From assembly GCA_964518335.1 (NCBI GenBank), contig CAZFDT010000015.1, forward strand, positions 1-64,000: 64,000 nucleotides of DNA, given 5' to 3'. Under the pieces are notes generated by a model. It ran no database searches. It saw only the letters and a list, made by a program, of their open reading frames with translations, and was not told where the DNA came from. This document shows, one piece after another, positions 1 through 9,177 of this stretch (positions within the stretch are counted from its first letter, which is position 1; each line of letters starts with the position of its first letter). Both the position numbers and the translations under genes were made by a program. The stretch is from CAZFDT01 sp964518335 (lineage in GTDB: Bacteria; Planctomycetota; Phycisphaerae; Phycisphaerales; Phycisphaeraceae).

Positions 1-29
1 TGAAGGTGAAAACCCAGTGATTCCGATTA
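1..29 (+). repeat. End of a third copy of the composite repeat
   Basis: These bases match 49163-49191, the right-hand end of repeat copy 1, at 28 of 29 positions, and both matches stop at the same point (after CCGATTA). The window therefore opens inside another copy of the composite repeat, in the same orientation as copy 1, with the rest lying to the left. This is a direct sequence match. Confidence 0.8.
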
Positions 30-31
30 CT

Positions 32-74
32 CCCGGAAGCTGAGGCTACCCGATTCCTGTGGAAAACTTCCGGG
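32..74. terminator. Inverted repeat downstream of folC
   Basis: CCCGGAAG (32-39) and CTTCCGGG (67-74) form a perfect 8-bp stem just past the folC stop on the minus strand. There is no clear U-tract, so a terminator role is a guess. The same 8-mer pair forms a tighter hairpin at 25429-25450. Confidence 0.35.
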
Positions 75-78
75 GGGG

Positions 79-1572
79 TCAGCGGCGGAGCTTGTCGCGT
101 TTGAGTTGGGCGTCGGCGAAGTATTTGATGGCTTCGCCGGCGAGGTAGAAGCTGCCGGTGATGACGATGAGGTCTTCGCGTGAGACGGCGCGGCCGGCGA
201 GCTTGAGGGCGTCCTCGAGGGAGGGGGCGCACTGGGCCATTTTGCCTGAGAGTTCGTTGAAGCGGTGCATGAGGTCTTCGGGCTCGCAGGCGCGGGGGTT
301 GGTCTTGGCCTTGGTGAAGATGACCTTGTCGGCGCCGAGGGCGATCTGCTTGAGCATGCCGTTGATGTCCTTGTCCTGGGCGCAGCCGAAGATGAGGACG
401 AGCGAGTCGTAGGCGATGTGGGCGCCCAGGGCGCGGATGAGGGCCTGGATGGAGGCGCCGTTGTGGGCGCCGTCGCAGATGATGCGGGGTTCGGACCAGA
501 CCTGGTGCATGCGTCCGTCGAGTCGCGTGGCGGCCAGGCCGGTGACGACCTTATCTTCGGGGCAGACGAAGCCGTGGGCCTTGAGTTTGTCGAGCATGGC
601 CAGGGCGAGGCCGCAGTTGTGAGCCTGGTGCTCGCCGCGGAGGGGGACGGCCAGGTGCTCGAATCGGCTGGTGGGTGTGGTGAGGCAGACGCGGGTGTGC
701 GGGCCCAGCTCGCGGTTGACCTCGAAGCGGTAGGAGAAGTCGATGGCCTTGCCGGTGTATTCGAGGGGCGTGCCGGTCTCGGTGGCGAGGGCGTCGAAGA
801 TGCGGACGACGCCGGGCTCCTGCTCGACGCTGACTGCGGAGACGCCCTTTTTGAACGTGCCGGCCTTCTCGCGGGCGATCGAGGCGATGTCCTTGCCGAG
901 GATGTTGGTGTGGTCGAGGCTGATGTGGGTCAGGCCGACGACCAGCGGGTTGACGGCGGTGGTGGCGTCGAGGCGTCCGCCCAGGCCACATTCGAGCACG
1001 ACAATGTCCACGGCCTGATCGGCGAAGTAGCGCAGGGCGGCGGCGGTGAGGATCTCGAAGAAAGTGGGGGGGTCGTTCTTGAGGTTGCGGACCTTGACGG
1101 AGATGAGCTTCATCACCTCGGCAAAGTCGTTGTAGGAGATGTGGACGCCGTCGATGGCGATGCGCTCGCGGATGTCGGTGAGGTGGGGGCTGGTGTAGAG
1201 GCCGACGGCGTAGCCGCAGGACTGCAGCATCGATGCGAGCATGGCGCAGGTGGAGCCCTTGCCCTTGGTTCCGGCGACCTGGACGCACTTGAGCTGCTCG
1301 TGGGGGTTGCCCAGGAGCGTCAGGAGCTTGCGCATGCGGTCGAGGCTGAAGGTGCGCTCGTTGTAGCGGACGATGCGCATCTTCTCGTGATCGGTGTGAT
1401 TGTGCAGCCAGCGCAGGGCGGTGGTGTAGTTGGTGATGGTGCCGCCCCCCGCGGCGTCGGCGGCGGGGGCGGACTTAACGATTTTGCGACCCTTGACTGG
1501 GGCGGCGGATCGGGCGGACGAACTCGCAGCCTTCGCGGGCCGGGTTCGCAGGGCTTTGGCGGTGCTGGGCAT
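79..1572 (-). CDS. folC: Folylpolyglutamate synthase / dihydrofolate synthase
   Basis: The enzyme ligates glutamate to dihydropteroate or folates using ATP, in the cytoplasm. The protein has 497 residues. It shows the Mur-ligase P-loop GTKGKGS at residues 101-107, then the family blocks ECGLGGRLDATTAV and SLDHTNILG, and a C-terminal Mur-ligase domain with a CDGAHN motif. The first 45 or so residues are a Lys/Ala/Ser-rich extension not needed by the family, so a later start is possible. However, a good promoter (TTGACG, 17 bases, TAGATT) lies on the minus strand with its -10 only 8 bases before this ATG, which favours this start and a leaderless message. Family call is firm; the exact N-terminus is less so. 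Confidence 0.95.
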   Translation of the reverse strand: MPSTAKALRTRPAKAASSSARSAAPVKGRKIVKSAPAADAAGGGTITNYTTALRWLHNHTDHEKMRIVRYNERTFSLDRMRKLLTLLGNPHEQLKCVQVAGTKGKGSTCAMLASMLQSCGYAVGLYTSPHLTDIRERIAIDGVHISYNDFAEVMKLISVKVRNLKNDPPTFFEILTAAALRYFADQAVDIVVLECGLGGRLDATTAVNPLVVGLTHISLDHTNILGKDIASIAREKAGTFKKGVSAVSVEQEPGVVRIFDALATETGTPLEYTGKAIDFSYRFEVNRELGPHTRVCLTTPTSRFEHLAVPLRGEHQAHNCGLALAMLDKLKAHGFVCPEDKVVTGLAATRLDGRMHQVWSEPRIICDGAHNGASIQALIRALGAHIAYDSLVLIFGCAQDKDINGMLKQIALGADKVIFTKAKTNPRACEPEDLMHRFNELSGKMAQCAPSLEDALKLAGRAVSREDLIVITGSFYLAGEAIKYFADAQLKRDKLRR

Positions 1573-1580
1573 AGTCCCGC

Positions 1581-1609
1581 AATCTAGCAGGAACCCGATA
1601 CCGCGTCAA
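1581..1609 (-). promoter_or_regulatory. folC promoter, apparently leaderless
   Basis: Read on the minus strand: -35 TTGACG (1604-1609), 17-base spacer, -10 TAGATT (1581-1586). The ATG of folC begins 9 bases after the -10, so transcription would start at or within a base or two of the start codon. Confidence 0.6.
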
Positions 1610-1681
1610 ATGAATCTTTGTAACAGCAGAAAACACAACTGGTTACGACAATGCGCCCGGGTCGGAAAAAGCCGTGCCCAG

Positions 1682-3589
1682 CTACTCCTGCGAGTCGGTA
1701 GGGGCGTCCGCCGTCTGGACCGTTGCGGGACGCCGGGCGTTGATCTCGGCGAACTCGGCGTCCAGTGCCTCCGTGGCGATGGCCTGGGCCTGGGTGCGGA
1801 TGGCGGCGGCGCGGCTGGCCAGTTGCGACGCGGCGGCGACCTCCCGGTCGGCGTCGCCCGCCGCAGTCTCGGCGGCCGCCATGGCGGCGTCGGCGTCGGC
1901 GCGACGCGCCGCAGCGCTGCGACGGCACGCCTCGGCAAACTGCTGCGCCGCCTCCGCGGCGGCCACGGCCCGCTCGTGCGCCAGGCGCGCTTCTTCCAGT
2001 TGCATCTTGTCCGCCGCCACCGCCGCCATGGCCTGGCGTGTTCGCTGCAGCTCGTTCATCGCCACGGCCACGCGCTGCATCGCCTCCATCGCCGCCTCCG
2101 CCGCCGCCAGCGCGGCAAGCTGCGATCGCGCCGCCTGAATCTTCGCCAGCTCCGCCGCCTCGGCGGCACGGGCGGCCACTTCCGCCTGCCGCCGCGCGGC
2201 GTCGTCTGCTGCAGTGAGCTTGCTCGCGGTCAACTGCGCCGCAGCGTCCAGCGCCTCCTGCGCCGCCACCGCGCGCTCGCGGCTGCTCATCGCCTGGCGA
2301 TGCCGCGCCGCGGCGACGGCACGTCGGGCGTCGGCCTGGCGCGCCGCCTCCATCGCCCGCGCCTCGGCGCTCGCCGCCTGCTCCCTGGCCGCCTCGGCGT
2401 CACGCCACAGCTTGGCGGCGCGATCCACCTTGGCGATCGACGCCTTGAGCACGTAGAACGGCTGCTGCGTGCGATCCACGTCGCGGTACGGGAACCGCAG
2501 GTGCGTCATCGACGCGGTGAAGTAGAGATAGCCGTCGGCGCCCAGCGCCAGCGAATCGGGCCACTGCAGCCGTGGATCGGCGACGAACGTCTCGCCGCCC
2601 AGGGCCACGAGGATCGGGTCGTCCACCCGCAGGCGCAGGATGGCGTCCTTTTCCAGCGCGGTCATGTAGAACGTGCCGTCGGGCGTGATGTGGATGCCGT
2701 CGATGGTCGAGGCCAGCTCGGTGACTTTCTCCACGTGCGCGGCAAGCTCGGCGTCCGTGGCGTTGTGCACGCGCAGCATGGCCGACGGCACGCGATACAG
2801 CGTGCGGCCGGTCATCGGCGCGTAATAGACGTATTGCCCGTCGGGCGACAGGGCGATGGCGTTGGCGCCATAGCGCGGCGTGCGGCCGAACCATCCGCGC
2901 CAGCGCTCGCTGCCGATGCGCGGCGCCACGCCCGGCTCGGCGCTCGTCGAGGCGTGCCGCACCAGCACGCTCCGCGCCGCCCGCGTTCGCAGATCGACCA
3001 CGAACAGCGCCGCACCCTGCGAGTCGCTGACGTAGGCGAACTGATGCTTCGTGTCGATGGCGAAGTCGCTGAGGTAACTGTCGCGCGCCATGTCGCGCTC
3101 GTGGTCGAAGTAATACACCTGCGCGACGGTGTCGTCGGCGAGATTGACCTTGAAGAGCTTGGGCCCGGCCACCACGACGCCGTTGCGGATGTCGGGGTTG
3201 CCGCTGTCGAGAATCCACAGAAAGCCCTGGTCATCGATGTGCATGGCCTGGGCGCAGACGAACGAGCGGATGGCGCTGGTGCGCGACAGACGCGACCAGT
3301 CATTCCACGTGGTGCTCGGGTACGGTCGCCGCGACCCGTCGGGCATGATCTCGGCGACCGCCATGGCGGGCTTGCGGCTCCAGTTGGGGAAGCAGGCGAA
3401 TACCCGCCCGTCGGCCGACACCGCCACGCCGGTGGGCTGGTCCTCGTCGAACCGGGCCACCTCGACCACGAGCTTGTCCCACTGCGGCGCAAACCCCGCC
3501 GGCGTCCCGTGCCCGGCGCAACCGCCGTGCGCCATCACCATCGCCACCATGCACAGCAAGCCCGGTATGCCAAGTCGATATGCGTTCAT
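1682..3589 (-). CDS. Yellow/MRJP-family lipoprotein with coiled-coil tail
   Basis: This is a secreted protein of 635 residues. The N-terminus is a signal peptide ending in a lipobox-like AHGGC, so it is probably a lipoprotein. Residues ~35-400 resemble the Yellow / major royal jelly family beta-propeller: a VAVSADGRVFACFPNW start, an ILDSGN motif, YLSDFAIDT and AYVSDSQGAALFVVDL. From ~400 to the end the sequence is almost pure Ala/Glu/Arg/Gln with heptad character, predicting a long coiled coil that normal family members lack. GGGAG eight bases before the ATG at 3589 supports this start over one seven codons upstream. The ligand is unknown; bacterial family members are little studied. The next gene upstream is also an exported protein on the same strand. 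Confidence 0.75.
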   Translation of the reverse strand: MNAYRLGIPGLLCMVAMVMAHGGCAGHGTPAGFAPQWDKLVVEVARFDEDQPTGVAVSADGRVFACFPNWSRKPAMAVAEIMPDGSRRPYPSTTWNDWSRLSRTSAIRSFVCAQAMHIDDQGFLWILDSGNPDIRNGVVVAGPKLFKVNLADDTVAQVYYFDHERDMARDSYLSDFAIDTKHQFAYVSDSQGAALFVVDLRTRAARSVLVRHASTSAEPGVAPRIGSERWRGWFGRTPRYGANAIALSPDGQYVYYAPMTGRTLYRVPSAMLRVHNATDAELAAHVEKVTELASTIDGIHITPDGTFYMTALEKDAILRLRVDDPILVALGGETFVADPRLQWPDSLALGADGYLYFTASMTHLRFPYRDVDRTQQPFYVLKASIAKVDRAAKLWRDAEAAREQAASAEARAMEAARQADARRAVAAARHRQAMSSRERAVAAQEALDAAAQLTASKLTAADDAARRQAEVAARAAEAAELAKIQAARSQLAALAAAEAAMEAMQRVAVAMNELQRTRQAMAAVAADKMQLEEARLAHERAVAAAEAAQQFAEACRRSAAARRADADAAMAAAETAAGDADREVAAASQLASRAAAIRTQAQAIATEALDAEFAEINARRPATVQTADAPTDSQE

Positions 3590-3656
3590 CGCGTCTCCCT
3601 CCAATCCCACTTTGCGATATCGGCACGCGGGAGGGGGGAGTCAAGCAACGGCCCAG

Positions 3657-3693
3657 CCGCTTGCGGCATCGCAGGCGGCTTATCGGCAAGCGG
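3657..3693. repeat. REP-like inverted repeat / possible terminator
   Basis: CCGCTTGC (3657-3664) pairs with GCAAGCGG (3686-3693), directly after the stop of the gene ending at 3694 on the minus strand. The core GCCGCTTGCGGC is shared with the larger palindrome at 33507-33555, so this may belong to a dispersed palindrome family that doubles as a terminator. Confidence 0.45.
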
Positions 3694-6222
3694 TTATGGA
3701 CGCAGTTGCAGGTCGGCCTTGGCGCGCAGGCCCTGGTTCTCGAACGTGACGCCGAGTTTGCCCTGCTGCAGTGAGCGCAGCAGATCGACCGTGGGAGGAT
3801 TCTCGGGCGTGCGCGGCTGGCCGGGGTGGCCCCAGGCGACCGACTCCATGGTCTGCCAGTCGTGGTTCCAGCGGTAGTCGTCGGGCTGGCCAAGGGTCTG
3901 ATGCCACAGGCGCTGGTGCAGTTGCACGGGGTTGTCGTCGGGGCGCAGCCGCCGCCATTCGTTGAGGATGGGCAGGGCAGCCCAGGCCTGCTGCTGGGCG
4001 AGTTCGCGCATCGCGTCACGGCTGCCACGGGCGATCCACTTGAGGGCGTCACCCTCCACCGTCAGCCCGGCGTGCTCGCCCAGCCAGGGTGAGGCGGCGG
4101 CGTCCTTGTCCGGTTTGGCGTGACGCTCGATCGCACGCTTGATGAGGTCCTCGCTGAGCGACACCACCAGGGCCTTGCCCGTGGCCAGGTAGTAGATGCG
4201 TGGCTCGACGCCGCCGAGCCCCACGTCGCGCACGGTCACTTCGACGTAGCCCTGCTCCTGATGACTGCGCGCCTGAAACTGCACCATGCCGGGGGCCGAC
4301 TGCTCGATGAACGTGCGCACGCCGGCGAGGAACGCCACGAGGCGCACCGCGCTCTTGACGTCCGCGTGCAGGGCGACGGGCAGGCGGTTGAGATTGCGGC
4401 CCCACAGGTCCTCGTTGTTCGCGCCCGCCTCGGCCATCTCCTGCCACACCGGATCACGCTCGACGTAGATCCCCACCGTCTGCGCCATCCACGCCCACGG
4501 ATCGATGTCGAGTTGCAGCATCGATCGCGCCATCTGCCCCCAGCCCTCCATCTGCCGGGCCTTGCGGTCGAGCGCCATCACGAAGTGCAGCAGCGTATTC
4601 GCATGCGGATCGCCCACGCCGGGCGCGATCCTGGCCTCGCCGGTCAAATCGATCATCTGCTGATACTCGCTCCCGGCGATCAGCGGCATCACCGTCAGAT
4701 CGGTCTGCACGCGACCCTCGCTCAACTTCAGTCGCAGGGCGATCGGATCGAACGCCTGTCGCCATCCGCGCTCGTACCCGTCGCGCCAGCGGTTGTACGC
4801 CGCCGCCTCCGCGGGCGTGACCTTGTCGAACGCCATCTCGACGATCGGCTTGACATACGCCAGCGTGCCCCAATGCTCGTCAGTCACCGGCTGCGGATCG
4901 GCCTCGGTCATCTGCAACGCCTGGCGCTCGGCGAGCTGCGCCATCGCCCGCGTCCGCCGCGCCGACGCGATCCGCCACCGCGGCCCGCACCAGCGCCGGA
5001 TGGTCGCATCCGACAGCACCAGCAGCGCCGTCTCGTCGTCAGCTCGGACATACCGCTGACGGAAGAAGCGATACTCATCGAGCGTCGCCAGCGCCGGCAG
5101 CTCACCCGCGTGCGTGTGCTCGATCCGTGAAAGTTGAGCCTTGCTATTGGTCAGGATCACCACGTCGCCGGCGGTTGCGACATGAACCGACTCGTCAGCC
5201 GCGACGATCTTCGCGGCCAGCGCATGCACGTCGGGACTGGCCAGCAGGATCGCCACGTCCGTGCCGGTTCGGAAGTAGGGGTCCGATCCGGTGATCGCGA
5301 TCTGCGTCACCTGATCCAGCGGCATGCCTTCGAGCAGTTGGCGGCGATAGCGGTCGAGCACCTCGCCACTGTCGGAGCCTTGCTCGGTCCACTGCATCAC
5401 GGGCAGAAGCTGCTGTTGCACGGCGGCCATGGTCGCCTCGAAGGCGGGGACGGAGGGAAAGAAGATCGCGTGCTGATCGTGAGGAATGAGCGACGCCAGC
5501 GGATCGAGCTCGGGAGCGGCGTCACCGAGCAGGAGCTTGAAGTCGAAATCGGGCGCGGTGATGCCGCGCAGGCTGTCGAGCGGAACGGTCGCGTCCTCGT
5601 CTTTGGGCGTGGGCAGCGCGCGATCCAGCGCCAGGTTCTCCGCCACCGCGCGCCCGCCGGTGAACAGGGCCAGCGTGCTGTCTTCTTCCGATTGGATCAT
5701 CCATTCGTTGCGGGGAGCGTTGCGGATCGGTCGCTGCTCGGCTGGGACCTCTTGCATGGCCTGATCGGCCTGGTGGCGGAACCACGCCGAGCCGGGCAAC
5801 TGTTGCGCATGCAGCAACTCGTAGTAGATCGCCTTGCCGAGCTGGAACCGCTGCCGCGCGTCGTCGTCGCTGACGAATCGATCCGCGGGGATGACGAACT
5901 TGAGCTGCCTGCCCGGCTCGTCGCCGGGTGCGAGCATGAAGAGTGTGCCGCTGACCTCGCGGGCCTGCGGCAAGGCCAGGAGCAGCTCCGGAGGCATCCG
6001 GTCTCCCGTGTTGGCCCGAAAGTGCTGAGTCCGGAAGTAAACCTCGCCCGGCCCGTCGATGGCCGCCCACACGTGTTGAGGCGACCACCATCCCTCCAAC
6101 CCCGCGCGATCGCCCTCTGTGAACGGGATCTCTGTCGCGGGCAAGGTGAGATACACCGGCTGGGCATGCGACAGCGATACGGCGAGGCCGACGATCAGCA
6201 GCGAAGGGGCAAGGCGAAGCAT
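3694..6222 (-). CDS. Large exported protein of unknown function
   Basis: I do not recognise the family. The protein has 842 residues from the ATG at 6222, which follows a CGGGAG ribosome site by 6 bases and opens a clear signal peptide (MLRLAPSLLIVGLAVSLSHA, cleavage after HA). No further membrane segment is obvious, so it is probably periplasmic or secreted. The sequence is acidic and rich in Trp and Gln, without visible repeats. One stretch (FHFVMALDRKARQM-like, then IYYLATGKALVVSLSEDLIK) looks like a solvent-exposed alpha/beta fold. It lies 104 bases upstream of the Yellow/MRJP gene on the same strand, so the two may be co-expressed. The open frame continues 56 codons upstream, but that extension lacks a ribosome site. 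Confidence 0.65.
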   Translation of the reverse strand: MLRLAPSLLIVGLAVSLSHAQPVYLTLPATEIPFTEGDRAGLEGWWSPQHVWAAIDGPGEVYFRTQHFRANTGDRMPPELLLALPQAREVSGTLFMLAPGDEPGRQLKFVIPADRFVSDDDARQRFQLGKAIYYELLHAQQLPGSAWFRHQADQAMQEVPAEQRPIRNAPRNEWMIQSEEDSTLALFTGGRAVAENLALDRALPTPKDEDATVPLDSLRGITAPDFDFKLLLGDAAPELDPLASLIPHDQHAIFFPSVPAFEATMAAVQQQLLPVMQWTEQGSDSGEVLDRYRRQLLEGMPLDQVTQIAITGSDPYFRTGTDVAILLASPDVHALAAKIVAADESVHVATAGDVVILTNSKAQLSRIEHTHAGELPALATLDEYRFFRQRYVRADDETALLVLSDATIRRWCGPRWRIASARRTRAMAQLAERQALQMTEADPQPVTDEHWGTLAYVKPIVEMAFDKVTPAEAAAYNRWRDGYERGWRQAFDPIALRLKLSEGRVQTDLTVMPLIAGSEYQQMIDLTGEARIAPGVGDPHANTLLHFVMALDRKARQMEGWGQMARSMLQLDIDPWAWMAQTVGIYVERDPVWQEMAEAGANNEDLWGRNLNRLPVALHADVKSAVRLVAFLAGVRTFIEQSAPGMVQFQARSHQEQGYVEVTVRDVGLGGVEPRIYYLATGKALVVSLSEDLIKRAIERHAKPDKDAAASPWLGEHAGLTVEGDALKWIARGSRDAMRELAQQQAWAALPILNEWRRLRPDDNPVQLHQRLWHQTLGQPDDYRWNHDWQTMESVAWGHPGQPRTPENPPTVDLLRSLQQGKLGVTFENQGLRAKADLQLRP

Positions 6223-6494
6223 GATGTGCTCCCGAAAGGGGGTGAGGGGCGCCGTCGGCGGTGCCGACGCGGGTTTGGCAGGCATCATGACCGCGAGGAT
6301 ATCGGCGGTCAAGCGTACGTTTTGGCCGATGGGCGAACCGTTGGGCCGCCGATCGCATAAGATGAGTGACGGGAAAGGTTCACGGCCCATGGGCCGGGTG
6401 CAATCGGTGGTGAGTACACGGCGTTCGTGTTAAGCTGGGCAACGGCACGTCACGCACGATCGGCAGGCGACCGAGGAGATCGCGGGGTCTTGGC

Positions 6495-8501
6495 ATGCTC
6501 GTTCTGACGGTTACGGCTGGTCCCGATCCGGGGCGCAACCTCGAGTTGTCGGGGGATCGTCCGCTCATCTTCGGCCGGTTCAGCCTCATCGGCAACGAGG
6601 TGGACGCCAAGGTCTCCCGCCGTCACGCGCTGTTTCAGCGCGACGGGCATCGCTGGTTCGTCCACGACCTGGGCTCGCGCAACGGCACGTTCGTCAACGG
6701 CCAGCCCATCTACAAGCCCACGCGCCTGCACGATGGCGACACGCTTCGCCTGGGCCGCACCGTCATGAACGTGGCGCTGCTGGGCGAGGAGGCGACGCAG
6801 CCTCGCGACGAACCCAGGCGCACCGAGTCGCCCGTGCAGGGTCCGGCGGCGTCGGCGACGAAGCCTCAGAAGAAGCGGCATCGGCCCGAGTCGCCGTTGA
6901 CGGCGCCGCCGTCGGCGCCGGCCCCCGCCGATTTCAACGAGCTGATCGCCCAGGAGCTGACCGCCGACGACTCGGGGATGGACGCCACCGCGTTCGGCGA
7001 GATCATCGAGGACGTGGACAAACTCGATGAGTCGGACCTGGCCCAGATCGAGGCGTCCGCGCAGGAGATTGTGGACGGCGAGCCGCCGCTGGTGGCCGAC
7101 GTTGTCGCGTCAGAGCCGTCGGTGGACGAAGCGCCGCAACCGTCGGTGGACGACGCGGCGGTGTTGAGCACCAAGGCGGCGCCCGCGGTGAAACCGGGCC
7201 ATGCGGCACGTGGCGCGGCGCGAAAGGTGGCGCGCCCTGCCCAGGCGCCGCCGCAGCCGGTGCAGGCCCGGCCGCATGGACGGGCGCGCGGTCGGCGTTT
7301 GGCCCGTTATGCCGTGCTGGGCGTGCTGCTCCTGGTCGTCGGGTCGGTGGCGGCATTGCTGGTGCAGTCGTGGGGCGACCATTCGGCGGCGTCCGACGCG
7401 CAGGCCTCGGCGCCCAGGCCGCCCGTGGAAGATCCGGGTCCAACTTCGGCGCCGCCTGCTGCAGTGACACCGACGCGGCCGGCGCCCGCGGTGGCGTCGC
7501 TGTCGCCGCCGACGCCGTTGGAAACGGTAGCTCGACCTCGGCCTGCTCCGGCCCCGTCACCGCCGCCGCCGCCGGCGGCGGACACGGCCCCGCCCGTGCT
7601 CGACCCGTATCGACCGGTGGACACGCTGGCCGATGCCATGGGCAGCGCCGGGCGCGTGTCGCTGGCGACCCCTTCGGCCGCGCCGCCAGGTCCGCGCGTC
7701 ACCGATGACGCGACGGCCGCGCCCCGTCCGGGCGTGGCCGCCAACCCGGGCGATCCGATGCCGGACCTGCCCGACACGCCGCCGGTGGTCGAGTCGCAGT
7801 TGGCGGTGGTCACGCCGGGCACGGAGGCGGCCGTCACGCCGTTGCCGCCCGAGCCGCCGCCGCGGGTTCGCCAGCCTCGTCCCGCCGGGCCGCGCACCGG
7901 CCCGGCATCGCTCGACGACGCCGATCGTGTCGTCTTTCTCGTGGACGCGTCCGGCTCGATGATCGACACCCTGCCGCTGGTCATCCAGGAACTGGACCGC
8001 ATCATCGCCCAGCTCGCGCCCGATCAGCAGTTCGCCGTGTTTTTCTATCAGAAGGACCAGGTGATCGAGGTCGAGCCGACGGGCATGAAGGAGGCGACGC
8101 GGCGCAACAAGGTGCTCGTGAGCCGGTGGATGGACCCGAAGGCGGGCCACGTGTTCGCGGTGGGCCCGTCGTATCCCACGGCGGCGGTCAAGGCGGCGAT
8201 GAAGTACCAGCCCGACCAGATCTTCCTGCTGGCCGACAAGGTCGGCGCGTCGATCCGGGCCAAGGAGGACACGCAGAAGTTCATTGCCGAGCTGGACGCG
8301 ATCAACCGCGACCGTGCCGTGCAGGTCAACGCGGTGCATTTCTTCTATCCCGATCCGAATCAGGCGCTGGCGTCGGTGGCGGCCGGGCACGGCGGGACGT
8401 ATCGCTTCGTCACCCTCGCCGAGGTAGCCTCCGACGCGGCCAAACCCGCCAGTGACCCGCTGCGCGACAGCCTCATGCTCCTGCTCGAAGGCAAGCAGTG
8501 A
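6495..8501 (+). CDS. FHA domain - TM - VWA domain protein
   Basis: The protein has 668 residues in three parts. Residues 1-98 are a forkhead-associated domain (phosphothreonine reader) with the GRFSLIGN, SRRHA and LGSRNGTFVNG motifs. A long acidic, Ala/Pro-rich linker leads to one membrane helix at ~270-292 (YAVLGVLLLVVGSVAALLV). A Pro/Ala-rich segment (293-470) follows, then a von Willebrand A domain from ~475 with a DASGS metal-ion site. Orientation is most likely FHA inside, VWA outside. Such proteins probably relay phosphorylation state to an envelope process; no partner kinase lies in the window. A GAGGAG-like purine tract precedes the ATG. The gene stands alone between a minus-strand gene upstream and a convergent Nudix gene. 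Confidence 0.85.
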   Translation: MLVLTVTAGPDPGRNLELSGDRPLIFGRFSLIGNEVDAKVSRRHALFQRDGHRWFVHDLGSRNGTFVNGQPIYKPTRLHDGDTLRLGRTVMNVALLGEEATQPRDEPRRTESPVQGPAASATKPQKKRHRPESPLTAPPSAPAPADFNELIAQELTADDSGMDATAFGEIIEDVDKLDESDLAQIEASAQEIVDGEPPLVADVVASEPSVDEAPQPSVDDAAVLSTKAAPAVKPGHAARGAARKVARPAQAPPQPVQARPHGRARGRRLARYAVLGVLLLVVGSVAALLVQSWGDHSAASDAQASAPRPPVEDPGPTSAPPAAVTPTRPAPAVASLSPPTPLETVARPRPAPAPSPPPPPAADTAPPVLDPYRPVDTLADAMGSAGRVSLATPSAAPPGPRVTDDATAAPRPGVAANPGDPMPDLPDTPPVVESQLAVVTPGTEAAVTPLPPEPPPRVRQPRPAGPRTGPASLDDADRVVFLVDASGSMIDTLPLVIQELDRIIAQLAPDQQFAVFFYQKDQVIEVEPTGMKEATRRNKVLVSRWMDPKAGHVFAVGPSYPTAAVKAAMKYQPDQIFLLADKVGASIRAKEDTQKFIAELDAINRDRAVQVNAVHFFYPDPNQALASVAAGHGGTYRFVTLAEVASDAAKPASDPLRDSLMLLLEGKQ

Positions 8502-8504
8502 CAG

Positions 8505-8963
8505 CTACTTCCGCGCGGCTTGGGCCTTCGTGACCAGCTCGATCAGCGACACATTGGCCTCGGGGAAACGGTAGTCGCCCAGCGTGGCCGGGGCGACCCA
8601 GCGGTGCTCGGCCACGTGGCGGTTCTGAGGCACGGCGTCGGGGAGGCAGGTGCAGTAGAACGGGTGCAGGCGGACGTGGCCGTGCGGATAGACATGCTCG
8701 ATGATCGGCAGGACCTGGCCGGGGACCACCTGCAGGCCCAGTTCCTCCTCGAACTCGCGGATCAGGGCCGCGGCGGGGGTTTCGCCGGGGTGGACCTTGC
8801 CGCCGGGGAACTCCCAATAGTCGGCATAGACGGTTCCCGACGGTCGCCGGGCGATCAGAACGGCCGTGGCGGCCGGCCCCTCCCGCACCAGGATGCCGAT
8901 GGCCACGTCCACGATCCGGCCGGTCCCCGGCGGGGCGGGCGAAGTCGGTGGGGGGGTGGGCAT
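8505..8963 (-). CDS. Nudix (MutT-type) hydrolase
   Basis: It hydrolyses nucleoside diphosphates linked to another group; the substrate cannot be read from sequence. The Nudix box GX5EX7REUXEEXGU is complete: it starts GGKVHPGETP, continues REFEEELGL (about residues 54-77), and follows YADYWEFP, as in 8-oxo-dGTP/CTP pyrophosphatases of the MutT group. The start is uncertain. ATG codons lie at 8963, 8972 and further upstream. A TACGAT -10-like hexamer ends 7 bases before 8963, which would make 8963 a leaderless start (152 residues, MPTPPP...). It converges with the FHA/VWA gene, with stops 3 bases apart. Confidence 0.88.
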   Translation of the reverse strand: MPTPPPTSPAPPGTGRIVDVAIGILVREGPAATAVLIARRPSGTVYADYWEFPGGKVHPGETPAAALIREFEEELGLQVVPGQVLPIIEHVYPHGHVRLHPFYCTCLPDAVPQNRHVAEHRWVAPATLGDYRFPEANVSLIELVTKAQAARK

Positions 8964-9141
8964 GGCGGGCATCGTACCCGGAGGGGTGGAGGTGGAAAAA
9001 TCGGAAAAACCTTGCGTTGCCGCAACTGCCATATTGTCGGGCAATTATGGTGGAACGGGCCGGCGGCGGCCACGTCGTCATCACTGCAAGACATGCATTC
9101 ACAGGTATTTACATAGAAATCGAAATCGGGGCGACAGAGCG

Positions 9142-9171
9142 TTGACAGCGTCGGAAAGCGGCCGATACGAT
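9142..9171 (+). promoter_or_regulatory. Promoter of the small-RNA unit
   Basis: A perfect -35 TTGACA (9142-9147), an 18-base spacer and -10 TACGAT (9166-9171) point rightwards into a stretch with no reading frame. Predicted transcription start is near 9178. Confidence 0.65.
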
Positions 9172-9177
9172 ACGGTC

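Noticed and set aside
2208..2219. Eukaryotic Alu-like contamination because of GCTGCAGTGAGC
   Set aside because: Each copy sits within a bacterial coding frame with unrelated flanks; only the 12-mer is shared.
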